Shown: in pieces, positions 7,954 through 15,984 of the stretch
How positions within the stretch are numbered: position 1 is the stretch's first letter
Layout of the letters: each line of letters starts with the position of its first letter
Source of the DNA: Betaproteobacteria bacterium TMED156
GTDB taxonomy: Bacteria > Pseudomonadota > Gammaproteobacteria > Burkholderiales > Burkholderiaceae_A
NCBI GenBank assembly: GCA_002171155.1
Contig: NHHF01000008.1
Span: forward strand, 1-23,245
DNA length: 23,245 bases
Direction of reading: 5' to 3'
The notes under the pieces: model-generated
The model's input: the letters and a program-made list of their open reading frames with translations, nothing else
Told to the model about the DNA's origin: nothing
Databases searched by the model: none
Made by a program: the position numbers and the translations under genes

Positions 7954-8736
7954 ATGAAAAATTCACCTTATATAAGATCTCAAAAAAAAAAATATTCAGG
8001 CGTATTTTTTATGATTTTTTTAGCTATAACTGCTATTTCTTTGTCTTTTTGGCAGATATCTAGAGCAGTAGAGAAAAAAAATTTTATTGAAAAAAAATCA
8101 GAAAGAGGCAAAGAAATTTTAAGCTTAAATAGTGAGTTTACAAAAATAAATTCGCTAGATGCGCAAAACTGGGATCAAAGAAGAATAAAAGTTTTAGGTT
8201 ATTGGGTGCCTAATACTACAATATATCTTGATAACAGAAGTCATAATGCTACGTCAGGAGTTCATGTTTTGTCAGCTCTCAAACTTAAAGAAAATGACAG
8301 CATACTATGGGTAAATAGAGGTTGGGGTATTAAGCCACCGGGTTTTATTGAGAAAAGTAAAAAATTTATTGATGGAAAAAAGTACTTACCATACGAAATC
8401 AAGGACATAGTGGAAATAGAAGGCATTGCCCATATCGATCTGATGAAAAGAATAGAACTTACTTCAGATTTATCTATCTTAAGAAATGGTCGTCTTTGGC
8501 AAAATATTGATTGGAGTTCACTCTATCAATTACTAGAAAGTCAAAAATCATTAGATTTTGACATAGTTTGGCCTTTTATACTTTGGCAAACATCAAAGAC
8601 TTCCGATGGATTGATTAGATCAATACCAAAAGTAAAGGTTGATGTTAGCAAACATTTAGGATATGCAGTACAGTGGTTCTTATTAAGTTGTTTGGCGATT
8701 TTTTTTGCTTGGCGTCTTGGAGGAGTGAGGGATTAA
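7954..8736 (+). CDS. SURF1 family oxidase assembly protein
   Basis: SURF1 proteins help insert or retain heme a in subunit I during oxidase assembly. The 260-residue protein has the two-helix topology of the family. An N-terminal helix (about 17-36) ends in SLSFWQISRAVEKK. A periplasmic domain follows with LDNRSHNATSGVHVLSALKL and WVNRGWGIKPP, and the C-terminal helix begins with the signature HLGYAVQWFLLS and ends FFAWRLGGVRD. No ribosome site is evident. Its 3' end contains GGAGG, well spaced for the next gene, and its TAA overlaps the proposed ATT start of that gene. Confidence 0.93.
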   Translation: MKNSPYIRSQKKKYSGVFFMIFLAITAISLSFWQISRAVEKKNFIEKKSERGKEILSLNSEFTKINSLDAQNWDQRRIKVLGYWVPNTTIYLDNRSHNATSGVHVLSALKLKENDSILWVNRGWGIKPPGFIEKSKKFIDGKKYLPYEIKDIVEIEGIAHIDLMKRIELTSDLSILRNGRLWQNIDWSSLYQLLESQKSLDFDIVWPFILWQTSKTSDGLIRSIPKVKVDVSKHLGYAVQWFLLSCLAIFFAWRLGGVRD

Positions 8737-9385
8737 AAATAAAAATTTTGTTTTTTGGCTAATCGTGCTTGTTTGTATATCACCTGTTATAGCTTCGTCT
8801 TTTGCTTACTATTTTTTTAGACCCGAGGGCAGAATTAATTATGGAGCTCTTGTTGATAACCCGGTTAACTTGTCTGATTTAAATCTGAAGCTTGAATTAA
8901 AACCCAAAGCTGAGAGTTTTTTTCTAGAATTGGTAGACTCAAACAATACTTTTGTTAAAAAAAATAATTTAAATTCTTTAAGTGATTTTCGTGGAAGGTG
9001 GTTATTAGTTAGAATTGGCAATGCTTCTTGCAATGCAATCTGCGAAAAGGAACTATATATTATGCGTCAGGTAAGATTAATGACTGGAAAAAATAGATCA
9101 AGAATAGAAAGAGTTTGGCTGATTCCAGATGATGAAATATTAAGCAGTGAAAACGGATTAGAAAGATTCGACGGAACTTGGGGTCTAAGAATTATTAATT
9201 CTGATAAGAATAATTTAGATCTTTTAAAAAGCAAAGGCTTCAAAACCTCGAGTGATTCAATTAAGGAAGGCTTGTGGTTAGTCGATCCGCGAGGACTATT
9301 TATAATGAAGTTTCCTCCAGATCCGGATCCAAAAAGAATCTACAAAGATTTATCAAGATTATTAAAAGTATCCAGGATTGGTTAG
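8732..9385 (+). CDS. SCO-like thioredoxin-fold protein linked to oxidase assembly
   Basis: The protein matches the membrane-anchored, SCO/thioredoxin-like protein that follows SURF1 in Burkholderiales cox clusters. One N-terminal helix precedes FRPEGRINYGAL. The domain then shows LSDFRGRWLLVRIGNASC, a CxxxC pair (Cys100, Cys104) as in SCO copper chaperones, LYIMRQVRLMTGK, and a C-terminal LWLVDPRGLFIMKFPPDPDPK. A role in copper delivery or thiol reduction of CuA is inferred. The start is unusual: the first conventional codon is GTG at 8765, which has no Shine-Dalgarno and leaves a short helix without basic residues. ATT at 8732 has GGAGG eight bases upstream, adds KNKNFVFWLI, and overlaps the SURF1 stop. 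I prefer ATT, giving 217 residues; 206 if GTG. Confidence 0.8.
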   Translation: MKNKNFVFWLIVLVCISPVIASSFAYYFFRPEGRINYGALVDNPVNLSDLNLKLELKPKAESFFLELVDSNNTFVKKNNLNSLSDFRGRWLLVRIGNASCNAICEKELYIMRQVRLMTGKNRSRIERVWLIPDDEILSSENGLERFDGTWGLRIINSDKNNLDLLKSKGFKTSSDSIKEGLWLVDPRGLFIMKFPPDPDPKRIYKDLSRLLKVSRIG

Positions 9386-9389
9386 TAAT

Positions 9390-10295
9390 ATGACAACAGC
9401 TGTTAACCAATCTTCAAACTTTGCACAATACTTAGCTCTAACCAAACCCAAGGTAAATCTTTTAATAGTATTTTGCGCTTTAATTGGTATGGTTATGGCT
9501 TTACCCAAATCTGTTTCATATTCTGTTTTATTTATTGCTTTACTGGGTATTACATTAGTCGCAAGTTCAGCAGCGGCAGTTAACTGTTTAGTAGAACAGC
9601 GAATTGACGCTAAAATGGCCAGGACAGCTTGGAGACCACTCCCTACTGGATCTTTGACATCCACGCAAACAATTTTATTTTCATCCATTTTAGGTGTCTC
9701 TGGTTTTTGGTTATTGCTTGTTTTCGTAAATCCCTTAACCGCATGGTTAACTCTAATTACTTTTGCAGGCTATGCTTTTTTTTATACAATCTTACTAAAA
9801 CCACTAACTCCACAAAATATCGTTATTGGGGGTGCTTCCGGTGCAATGCCTCCAGTTCTAGGTTGGACTTCAGTTACGGGTACAGCTGCACCTGAGGCAT
9901 GGATTTTATTTTTAATAATATTTATTTGGACACCTCCTCACTTTTGGTCTCTTGCACTTTACAGAAGTGATGATTATGAGCGTTCAGGTTTACCTATGCT
10001 TCCAATAACACACGGATCAAAATTTACCAGGCTTCAAATTCTTTTATATACTTTTCTGTTATTTGGATGTTCACTGTTACCTACAGCAATCGGAATGAGT
10101 GGTCTTTTTTACTTGTCTGTTGCACTGTGGACAGGACTTTTTTTCATAAAATTAAGTATTGATCTGTACAATGATTATTCTGAAGAATTGGCTATAAAAC
10201 ATTTCAAATACTCAATAAATTATCTTACTTACATTTTTGCGGCATTAATAATTGATAGGGGAATACAGTACCTAATGTCATCATACGTATATTAG
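9390..10295 (+). CDS. ctaB: Protoheme IX farnesyltransferase (heme O synthase)
   Basis: CtaB, an UbiA-superfamily membrane prenyltransferase, attaches a farnesyl group to heme B to make heme O, the precursor of heme A. The protein is about 301 residues with seven to nine helices. It has the first Asp-rich motif region NCLVEQRIDAKMARTAWRPLPTG, then GGASGAMPPVLGWTSVTG, and the second motif area SDDYERSGLPMLPITHG. ATG at 9390 is chosen; a TTG at 9378 would overlap the previous gene and add four residues. AGGA lies about 12 bases upstream. The gene follows the SCO-like gene directly, where relatives carry ctaA (heme A synthase); ctaA is not in this window. Its stop overlaps the rpoH stop by four bases. 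Confidence 0.97.
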   Translation: MTTAVNQSSNFAQYLALTKPKVNLLIVFCALIGMVMALPKSVSYSVLFIALLGITLVASSAAAVNCLVEQRIDAKMARTAWRPLPTGSLTSTQTILFSSILGVSGFWLLLVFVNPLTAWLTLITFAGYAFFYTILLKPLTPQNIVIGGASGAMPPVLGWTSVTGTAAPEAWILFLIIFIWTPPHFWSLALYRSDDYERSGLPMLPITHGSKFTRLQILLYTFLLFGCSLLPTAIGMSGLFYLSVALWTGLFFIKLSIDLYNDYSEELAIKHFKYSINYLTYIFAALIIDRGIQYLMSSYVY

Positions 10296-11161
10296 TCAAA
10301 ATCATTTTTTAATGCATTTTTTAAATTATTTAGCGCAGATGTCTCTATTTGCCTAACCCTTTCAGCAGAAATTCCAAGTTCAAATGAAAGCTGCTTCAAG
10401 GTTTTGGGTTTCTCACCCTCATCAGTTTTAAGCCACCTTTCTGAGATGATTATTTGACTTCTTTTGTCTAATTTAAGAATTGCAGCTTTCAATAAATCAG
10501 TTCTGTAGGAAGACTCTTGAAAGTTACCTATAAGAGTTAATGGATCATCGCCTTCACTAGCTAAAAAATCAATTGGGCCGCAAGCACCATTCACTCCCTC
10601 TAATGATGAGTCTGAGCATACTAACCTGTGATTCATCTCAATTACTTCATCTTTACTAACGTTAAGTGTTTTGGCTATTGAACTAACTTCATCAGAGTTC
10701 AAATTAGTATCCGTTCCTAACTTATTTTTTTGAGATCTGAGGTTGAAAAATAGTTTTCTCTGAGCCTTAGTGGTTGCAATTTTAACTATTTTCCAGTTTT
10801 TAAGCACGTACTCATTAATCTCGGCTTTTATCCAGTGTATAGCAAATGAAAAGAGTCTTACTCCCCTGCTTGGGTCGAATCTCTTAACTGCTTTCATAAG
10901 ACCGATATTACCCTCCTGAATAATGTCTCCCTGAGAAAGACCATAGTTCAAATACTGTCTTGATACAGATACAACAACTCTTAAATGAGAGAGTATAAGC
11001 TCTCTAGCTGCTTCAAGATCTTGTTCCTTTTGTAGTCGATTTGCAAGCTCAAGTTCTCTTTCTGCTGATAGAAGTGGAAATTGATGCACAGAAGAAATAT
11101 ATGCGCTTATATCAGAACCTGGAGATTCGAAAGCAGTAGTTAACATTCTTGTTCTATTCAT
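10292..11161 (-). CDS. rpoH: RNA polymerase heat-shock sigma factor RpoH (sigma-32)
   Basis: RpoH directs RNA polymerase to heat-shock promoters for chaperones and proteases. The 289-residue protein has region 2 at about 79-120 (DIIQEGNIGLMKAVKRFDP, then FSFAIHWIKAEINEYVLKNW). The diagnostic RpoH box QRKLFFNLR is at 134-142. Region 4 carries the helix-turn-helix LKQLSFELGISAERVRQIE. The length is normal. The upstream region has a perfect -10 box and a CIRCE operator, implying control by the HrcA repressor. It is tail-to-tail with ctaB, overlapping by four bases (10292-10295), so read-through from either side would give antisense RNA. Confidence 0.97.
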   Translation of the reverse strand: MNRTRMLTTAFESPGSDISAYISSVHQFPLLSAERELELANRLQKEQDLEAARELILSHLRVVVSVSRQYLNYGLSQGDIIQEGNIGLMKAVKRFDPSRGVRLFSFAIHWIKAEINEYVLKNWKIVKIATTKAQRKLFFNLRSQKNKLGTDTNLNSDEVSSIAKTLNVSKDEVIEMNHRLVCSDSSLEGVNGACGPIDFLASEGDDPLTLIGNFQESSYRTDLLKAAILKLDKRSQIIISERWLKTDEGEKPKTLKQLSFELGISAERVRQIETSALNNLKNALKNDFD

Positions 11162-11190
11162 TAATTAAACCTTAATTTAAACAATAAATC

Positions 11191-11217
11191 TTAGCACTCA
11201 TTAGTATTGACTGCTAA
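11191..11217 (-). promoter_or_regulatory. CIRCE operator (HrcA site) at the rpoH promoter
   Basis: TTAGCACTC (11191-11199), a nine-base spacer, and GACTGCTAA (11209-11217) match the CIRCE consensus TTAGCACTC-N9-GAGTGCTAA at 17 of 18 arm positions. The single mismatch is in the arm nearer the promoter. The operator begins at the last base of the rpoH -10 box and covers the expected start site, an ideal position for repression by HrcA. Confidence 0.9.
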
Positions 11218-11245
11218 TTATAGAACAAGTTCTAAAATTTTTCAT
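11217..11245 (-). promoter_or_regulatory. rpoH promoter
   Basis: On the minus strand, TATAAT (11222 to 11217) is a perfect -10 box, preceded after 17 bases by ATGAAA (11245 to 11240), a 4/6 match to the -35 consensus. The same ATGAAA-N17-TATAAT pattern occurs before rplY. The expected start is near 11210, inside the CIRCE element, leaving an untranslated leader of about 50 bases. Confidence 0.7.
11221..11234. promoter_or_regulatory. Inverted repeat in the rpoH promoter spacer
   Basis: TAGAACAAGTTCTA has perfect 6-bp arms around a two-base centre. It lies between the -35 and -10 boxes of rpoH, overlapping two bases of the -10. It could bind a second regulator; none is recognised. Confidence 0.3.
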
Positions 11246-11327
11246 TAGATTAGAAAAAATTGGCTAACTTATTAAAAAAAACACATTTTTAGCTTATTAT
11301 TTTCAAATATAAAATAACATAAAAATT

Positions 11328-13613
11328 ATGAAATTTAGATTTCCCGTTGTAATAATAGATGAAGATTTTCGCTCTGAGAACACTTCCGGTTTTGGTGTTC
11401 GAGCACTTGCTGAAGCTCTTGAAAATGAGGGAATGGAAGTTTTGGGCGTAACCAGTTATGGAGATTTAACCCAGTTTGCACAACAACAATCTAGAGCCTC
11501 AGCATTCATTTTGTCAATTGATGACGAGGAGTTTGGTGACGGATCAGAGGATGATACTGCGTCAGCATTAAAAAGTATCAGGGCATTTGTTTCGGAAATA
11601 CGTTTTCGTAATAATGAGATGCCAATTTACCTATATGGAGAAACTCGTACATCTAGACACATACCTAATGATGTTTTAAGAGAAATGCATGGATTCATCC
11701 ACATGTTTGAAGACACACCCGAGTTCGTGGCAAGGCATATAATTAGAGAAGCAAGATCTTATCTTGATTCGTTAGCCCCTCCTTTTTTTAGAGCATTAGT
11801 TCACTACGCTAAAGACGGGTCTTATTCTTGGCACTGTCCTGGCCACTCAGGTGGGGTAGCATTTCTGAAATCCCCTGTCGGACAAATGTTTCATCAATTT
11901 TTTGGTGAAAACATGTTGAGGGCTGATGTTTGCAATGCTGTGGAAGAATTGGGTCAACTTCTTGATCATACGGGCCCAGTAGTAGAATCTGAGATAAACG
12001 CTGCTAGGATTTTTAATGCTGATCATTGTTTTTTTGGAACAAATGGAACTTCTACCTCTAACAAGGTTGTTTGGCACGCCTCAGTATCACCTGGCGACAT
12101 TGTAGTTGTTGACAGAAACTGCCATAAAAGCATTCTGCATGCTATTACTATGACTGGAGCTATTCCAGTGTTCTTAATACCTACAAGAAACAATTTGGGA
12201 ATTATTGGACCAATACCACTAGAAGAATTTAAGCCTGAAAATATTCTTGAAAAAATCAAACAAAATCCGATTGCTTTTGAGGCTTTAAATAAAACAAAAG
12301 TTGTTGGAGAGTCATTCCCCAAAATTTTGACTTTAACTCAAAGTACCTATGACGGAATCTTATACAACGTCGAGATGATCAAAAAAATACTTGGTGATTC
12401 AATACAAACATTGCATTTTGACGAGGCCTGGCTTCCTCATGCAGGATTTCATAATTTCTATTCGAATATGCACGCCATAGGAAAAAATCGGCCACGAGCA
12501 AAAAACTCAATTATTTTTTCCACCCAGTCTATTCATAAATTACTGGCTGGACTGTCTCAAGCATCTCAAATACTAGTTCAAGATTCTAAGTCCAATCAAT
12601 TCGACCATAATCTTTTTAACGAAGCCTATCTAATGCATACATCTACTAGCCCGCAATACTCAATTATTGCCTCTTTAGATGTAGCAGCAGCGATGATGGA
12701 ACCTCCAGGAGGGACAGCCCTAGTTGAAGAATCAATTATTGAGGCTCTTGATTTTAGAAGAGCAATGCAAAAAGTAGAAAAAGAAATTGGGAAAAGTGAA
12801 TGGTGGTTCAAAGTCTGGGGTCCGGAGGTAATTGAGACCGACAGCGATGGAATGGCCCATAGAGAGCATTGGATACTCAAGCCAAATGAAAAATGGCATG
12901 GATTTGGAAATTTAGAGCAAAATTTCAACATGTTGGATCCGATAAAATCTACAATTGTTACACCCGGACTTAATATGAATGGGGATTTTGGTAAGCAAGG
13001 AATACCAGCCTCAATTGTTACTAGGTATTTGTCAGAGCACGGAGTAATAGTTGAAAAAACAGGTCTTTATTCTTTTTTTATTATGTTCACCATTGGGATA
13101 ACAAAAGGTAGATGGAATACTCTTTTGACTGCATTACAACAATTTAAAGATGATTATGATAAAAATCAACCAATGTGGAGAGTGTTACCAGAATTTTGTG
13201 CTGACCATTCAAATTATGCAAAAGTCGGCTTAAGAGATTTGTGCAAGCAGTTGCATGATACTTACAAGGAAAACAATATTGCAAAACTTACAACAAAAAT
13301 GTATCTGTCTAACATGGAACCTGCTATGAAGCCTGCAGATGCATTTTCATCAGTTTCCAGAAGAAATACTGATAGGGTGCCACTAGATAAGTTAGAAGGG
13401 AGAATTACCACTAGCCTTTTAACTCCATATCCACCTGGTATTCCTCTTTTAGTTCCAGGTGAAAGATTTAACAAAACTATCGTAGAGTATTTAAATTTTG
13501 CAAAAGAATTTAATAATAGATTTCCAGGCTTCGGAGCTGATATACACGGTTTAGTTTCAAAAAAAAGCAGCTCAGGAATAACTGAATACTTTGTTGATTG
13601 CGTTAAAAACTAA
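11328..13613 (+). CDS. PLP-dependent Orn/Lys/Arg decarboxylase (fold type I)
   Basis: The 761-residue cytosolic enzyme belongs to the large inducible Orn/Lys/Arg decarboxylase family, which removes CO2 from a basic amino acid to give a polyamine or diamine. The N-terminal response-regulator-like wing domain (about 1-130) is present. The PLP domain follows with HCPGHSGGVAFLKSPVG, FGTNGTSTSNK and FDEAWLPHAGF. The cofactor lysine is Lys404 in STQSIHKLL. The C-terminal domain has LLTPYPPGIPLLVPGER near the end. The substrate cannot be fixed from sequence. The start codon has no strong Shine-Dalgarno. A TTGACT within the CIRCE element (11207-11212) could serve as its -35. It converges on ftsY with two bases between stops. 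Confidence 0.95.
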   Translation: MKFRFPVVIIDEDFRSENTSGFGVRALAEALENEGMEVLGVTSYGDLTQFAQQQSRASAFILSIDDEEFGDGSEDDTASALKSIRAFVSEIRFRNNEMPIYLYGETRTSRHIPNDVLREMHGFIHMFEDTPEFVARHIIREARSYLDSLAPPFFRALVHYAKDGSYSWHCPGHSGGVAFLKSPVGQMFHQFFGENMLRADVCNAVEELGQLLDHTGPVVESEINAARIFNADHCFFGTNGTSTSNKVVWHASVSPGDIVVVDRNCHKSILHAITMTGAIPVFLIPTRNNLGIIGPIPLEEFKPENILEKIKQNPIAFEALNKTKVVGESFPKILTLTQSTYDGILYNVEMIKKILGDSIQTLHFDEAWLPHAGFHNFYSNMHAIGKNRPRAKNSIIFSTQSIHKLLAGLSQASQILVQDSKSNQFDHNLFNEAYLMHTSTSPQYSIIASLDVAAAMMEPPGGTALVEESIIEALDFRRAMQKVEKEIGKSEWWFKVWGPEVIETDSDGMAHREHWILKPNEKWHGFGNLEQNFNMLDPIKSTIVTPGLNMNGDFGKQGIPASIVTRYLSEHGVIVEKTGLYSFFIMFTIGITKGRWNTLLTALQQFKDDYDKNQPMWRVLPEFCADHSNYAKVGLRDLCKQLHDTYKENNIAKLTTKMYLSNMEPAMKPADAFSSVSRRNTDRVPLDKLEGRITTSLLTPYPPGIPLLVPGERFNKTIVEYLNFAKEFNNRFPGFGADIHGLVSKKSSSGITEYFVDCVKN

Positions 13614-13615
13614 AT

Positions 13616-14551
13616 TTATATTTCGCCGATTAAGGCTGTTGTGCATGCAGATGGGTCAAATTCTTGCAAATCGTCAAGCCCCTCTCCTAAACCAACAAAC
13701 CTAACTGGAATTTCAAATTTTTCCCCAAGTGCTAAAAGCATTCCACCTTTTGCAGATCCATCTAGTTTTGTAATAATTAATCCACTTAGATCTAAAGCAT
13801 TATGAAATGCTTCAATTTGTTTGCATGCAGTTTGACCAGTACCTCCGTCAAGTGTGAGAAAAACATGACAATGGCCACGAGTTAATGCTTTAGAAACTAC
13901 TTTTTTAATTTTTCTTAATTCATCCATTAAATGTAACTGAGTCGGTAACCTACCAGCCGTATCAATTAGCAAAACATCCGATTTACGAGCTATAGCAGCT
14001 TTAGTGCTGTCAAAAGCAATGGCACCTGGATCTCCATTCATCTGGAAAACAACTGGAATATTATTCTTTTCCCCCCAATGAATTAGTTGTTCTTGAGCAG
14101 CAGCTCTGAAAGTATCTGCAGCACCCAATATAACTTTTTTTTGATTCTTTTTAAGAAAGTGAGCCAGCTTACCAATGGTAGTTGTTTTCCCACTACCGTT
14201 AACTCCAACTACAATTATGACTGTCGGAGATGAGCTAAATTTATTCTCCACTTTTAGAGCATTTAACTTATCTTTGATTATCTGAGTTAGTATATTTTTT
14301 GCTGAATCTTGATCTTTACAATTTTTATTTTCATTAATTTTAAGTTCTAAGCTTTTTGTAATCTCCTGAGAAAGTTTTGGACCAACATCTGCGCAAATTA
14401 GAGATTCTTCAACTTCCTCAAACCATGAACTTTTGATATCAGATTTTGTAAATAACCCAAAAAAATTTTTTCTGGAGGCTGTTAAACTAGTCCAAATTCT
14501 TTTGGAAGCGTTGGACTGATCTAAGTGTTTTTTTTTTTTGAAACTATCCAT
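13616..14551 (-). CDS. ftsY: Signal recognition particle receptor FtsY
   Basis: FtsY is the membrane-associated GTPase that receives SRP-ribosome complexes for co-translational insertion of membrane proteins. The 311-residue protein contains the N domain (about 20-100) and the G domain: P-loop GVNGSGKT at 116-123, the insertion-box segment DTFRAAAQEQL at 146-156, DTAGR at 197-201, and TKLDG at 261-265 followed by SAKGG. It lacks the long acidic A domain of E. coli FtsY and starts with a short Lys-rich segment, common in compact bacterial versions. It is divergent from the M16 peptidase pair, with 55 bases between starts, the same neighbours as in Burkholderiales. Confidence 0.97.
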   Translation of the reverse strand: MDSFKKKKHLDQSNASKRIWTSLTASRKNFFGLFTKSDIKSSWFEEVEESLICADVGPKLSQEITKSLELKINENKNCKDQDSAKNILTQIIKDKLNALKVENKFSSSPTVIIVVGVNGSGKTTTIGKLAHFLKKNQKKVILGAADTFRAAAQEQLIHWGEKNNIPVVFQMNGDPGAIAFDSTKAAIARKSDVLLIDTAGRLPTQLHLMDELRKIKKVVSKALTRGHCHVFLTLDGGTGQTACKQIEAFHNALDLSGLIITKLDGSAKGGMLLALGEKFEIPVRFVGLGEGLDDLQEFDPSACTTALIGEI

Positions 14552-14606
14552 AATTTAGTAAGTCGGATAAGTGTTATTTGAGCTTGAATTGTCAGGGATA
14601 AGAACC

Positions 14607-15977
14607 ATGTTTAAAAATATATTATTTAGTCTAGTTTGTTTTAGTTGTTTTTACTATCCTACCCATGCATATGTGTCTAAGCCAGCTATTGACACAAAAT
14701 TAGAAAATGGACTTCGACTCATAGTGTATCAGGATAAAAGAGCACCAACTGCAGTTCAGATGGCAATAGTTAATGTTGGATCTTTAGACGAAGTTGACGG
14801 AAAGTCTGGAGTTGCTCACGTTTTAGAACATATGATGTTTAAAAGAACTTTAAATATGAAAGAGGGTGAGTTCAGCAGGCGAATTAATCTTCTAGGAGGT
14901 AGAGATAATGCATTCACCTCAAAAGAAATGACCGGATATCATCAACAAGTTCATAAAGATTCAATTAAAGAAGTCATGAAACTTGAAGCAGACAGAATGC
15001 AAAACTTGATAATCGATGATGAAGATTTCGAAAAAGAAAGGAAAGTTGTACTGCAGGAAAGACTTTTACGTACTGATGATAACCCCAAGGGGTTGGCTTA
15101 TGAGGCATTATTGGCTCAATCCTTTGTTGCATCTCCAGTCAGAAGACCAATCATTGGTTGGAGGAACGATATTGAAAATTTGACCACTGGAGACGCCATA
15201 AGATGGTATAAGGATTGGTATGCGCCAAATAATATAACAATTATCATTGCAGGTGATATTAATCCAAATGAGATTCTTGAATTAACACAAGAGCTTTATG
15301 GAGGTGCTGAAAAAAGTGTTTTACCTGCAAGAAAGCCTCAGTTAGAACCAAAACAAATCGGCCATCGAAGACTACTTATAAAAGCTCCTGCGAAAAATAA
15401 ATTTCTGATCAAACTATGGAAAGCTCCAGTTATTTCTGAAAAATCAGGTCCTCTTAATTATTCTAATAAAGTTGCTAGAGATGTTTTAGCCCTGGGAGTT
15501 TTGAGCTCTTTAGTCAGTGATAATGACACAGGTATTTTAGTAAGAAAGCTGGTTAGAGAGAATAGAAAAGCTATAAGTATTTCTTCTGGAAGTAGCTGGA
15601 TGTCTCGAGCCCCAGGTTATTTTGTAATTGAGGCTACCCCATCACCCTCAGTTGGTCTTCAAGAGCTAGAGAGTGAAATTGACTATGAGCTAAAAGAGAT
15701 TATTCGGGAGGGTGTCACTGATGAAAGATTGGAGATATTGAAAAGACAAGCAAGAGCTGAGCAAGTGTTTCAACAAGACTCTCTTATGAGCATGGTTCGG
15801 GAAGCTGCTATGCTGACAGGTGCTGGTAGACCATTAACTGATTCTGATGATTGGCTTGAAATGTTGGCTTCACTATCCAGCGAAGATATAAAAAATGCTG
15901 GAAAAAAAGTGTTTAAGGATGACAACCTGACAGTTTTAGAATTCGAACCAATTGGCATCTCATCTCAATCTAAATAG
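14607..15977 (+). CDS. M16 family zinc metallopeptidase, catalytic partner, secreted
   Basis: The 456-residue protein begins with a signal peptide (MFKNILFSLVCFSCFYYPTHA), so it is probably periplasmic. The inverted zinc motif HVLEH (residues 71-75), with Glu151 in LQER as third ligand, identifies an active M16 (pitrilysin-type) peptidase. ATG at 14607 is preferred to an upstream GTG at 14571 because AGGGA at 14594-14598 is well spaced and the signal peptide then begins correctly. The next gene, seven bases on, encodes the non-catalytic partner. Such pairs form heterodimeric M16B peptidases. The substrates are unknown. Confidence 0.93.
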   Translation: MFKNILFSLVCFSCFYYPTHAYVSKPAIDTKLENGLRLIVYQDKRAPTAVQMAIVNVGSLDEVDGKSGVAHVLEHMMFKRTLNMKEGEFSRRINLLGGRDNAFTSKEMTGYHQQVHKDSIKEVMKLEADRMQNLIIDDEDFEKERKVVLQERLLRTDDNPKGLAYEALLAQSFVASPVRRPIIGWRNDIENLTTGDAIRWYKDWYAPNNITIIIAGDINPNEILELTQELYGGAEKSVLPARKPQLEPKQIGHRRLLIKAPAKNKFLIKLWKAPVISEKSGPLNYSNKVARDVLALGVLSSLVSDNDTGILVRKLVRENRKAISISSGSSWMSRAPGYFVIEATPSPSVGLQELESEIDYELKEIIREGVTDERLEILKRQARAEQVFQQDSLMSMVREAAMLTGAGRPLTDSDDWLEMLASLSSEDIKNAGKKVFKDDNLTVLEFEPIGISSQSK

Positions 15978-15984
15978 ACTATAG

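Noticed and set aside
9362..9688. Minus-strand open frame of 108 codons opposite ctaB
   Set aside because: Shadow of ctaB, which has clear family motifs in the other strand.
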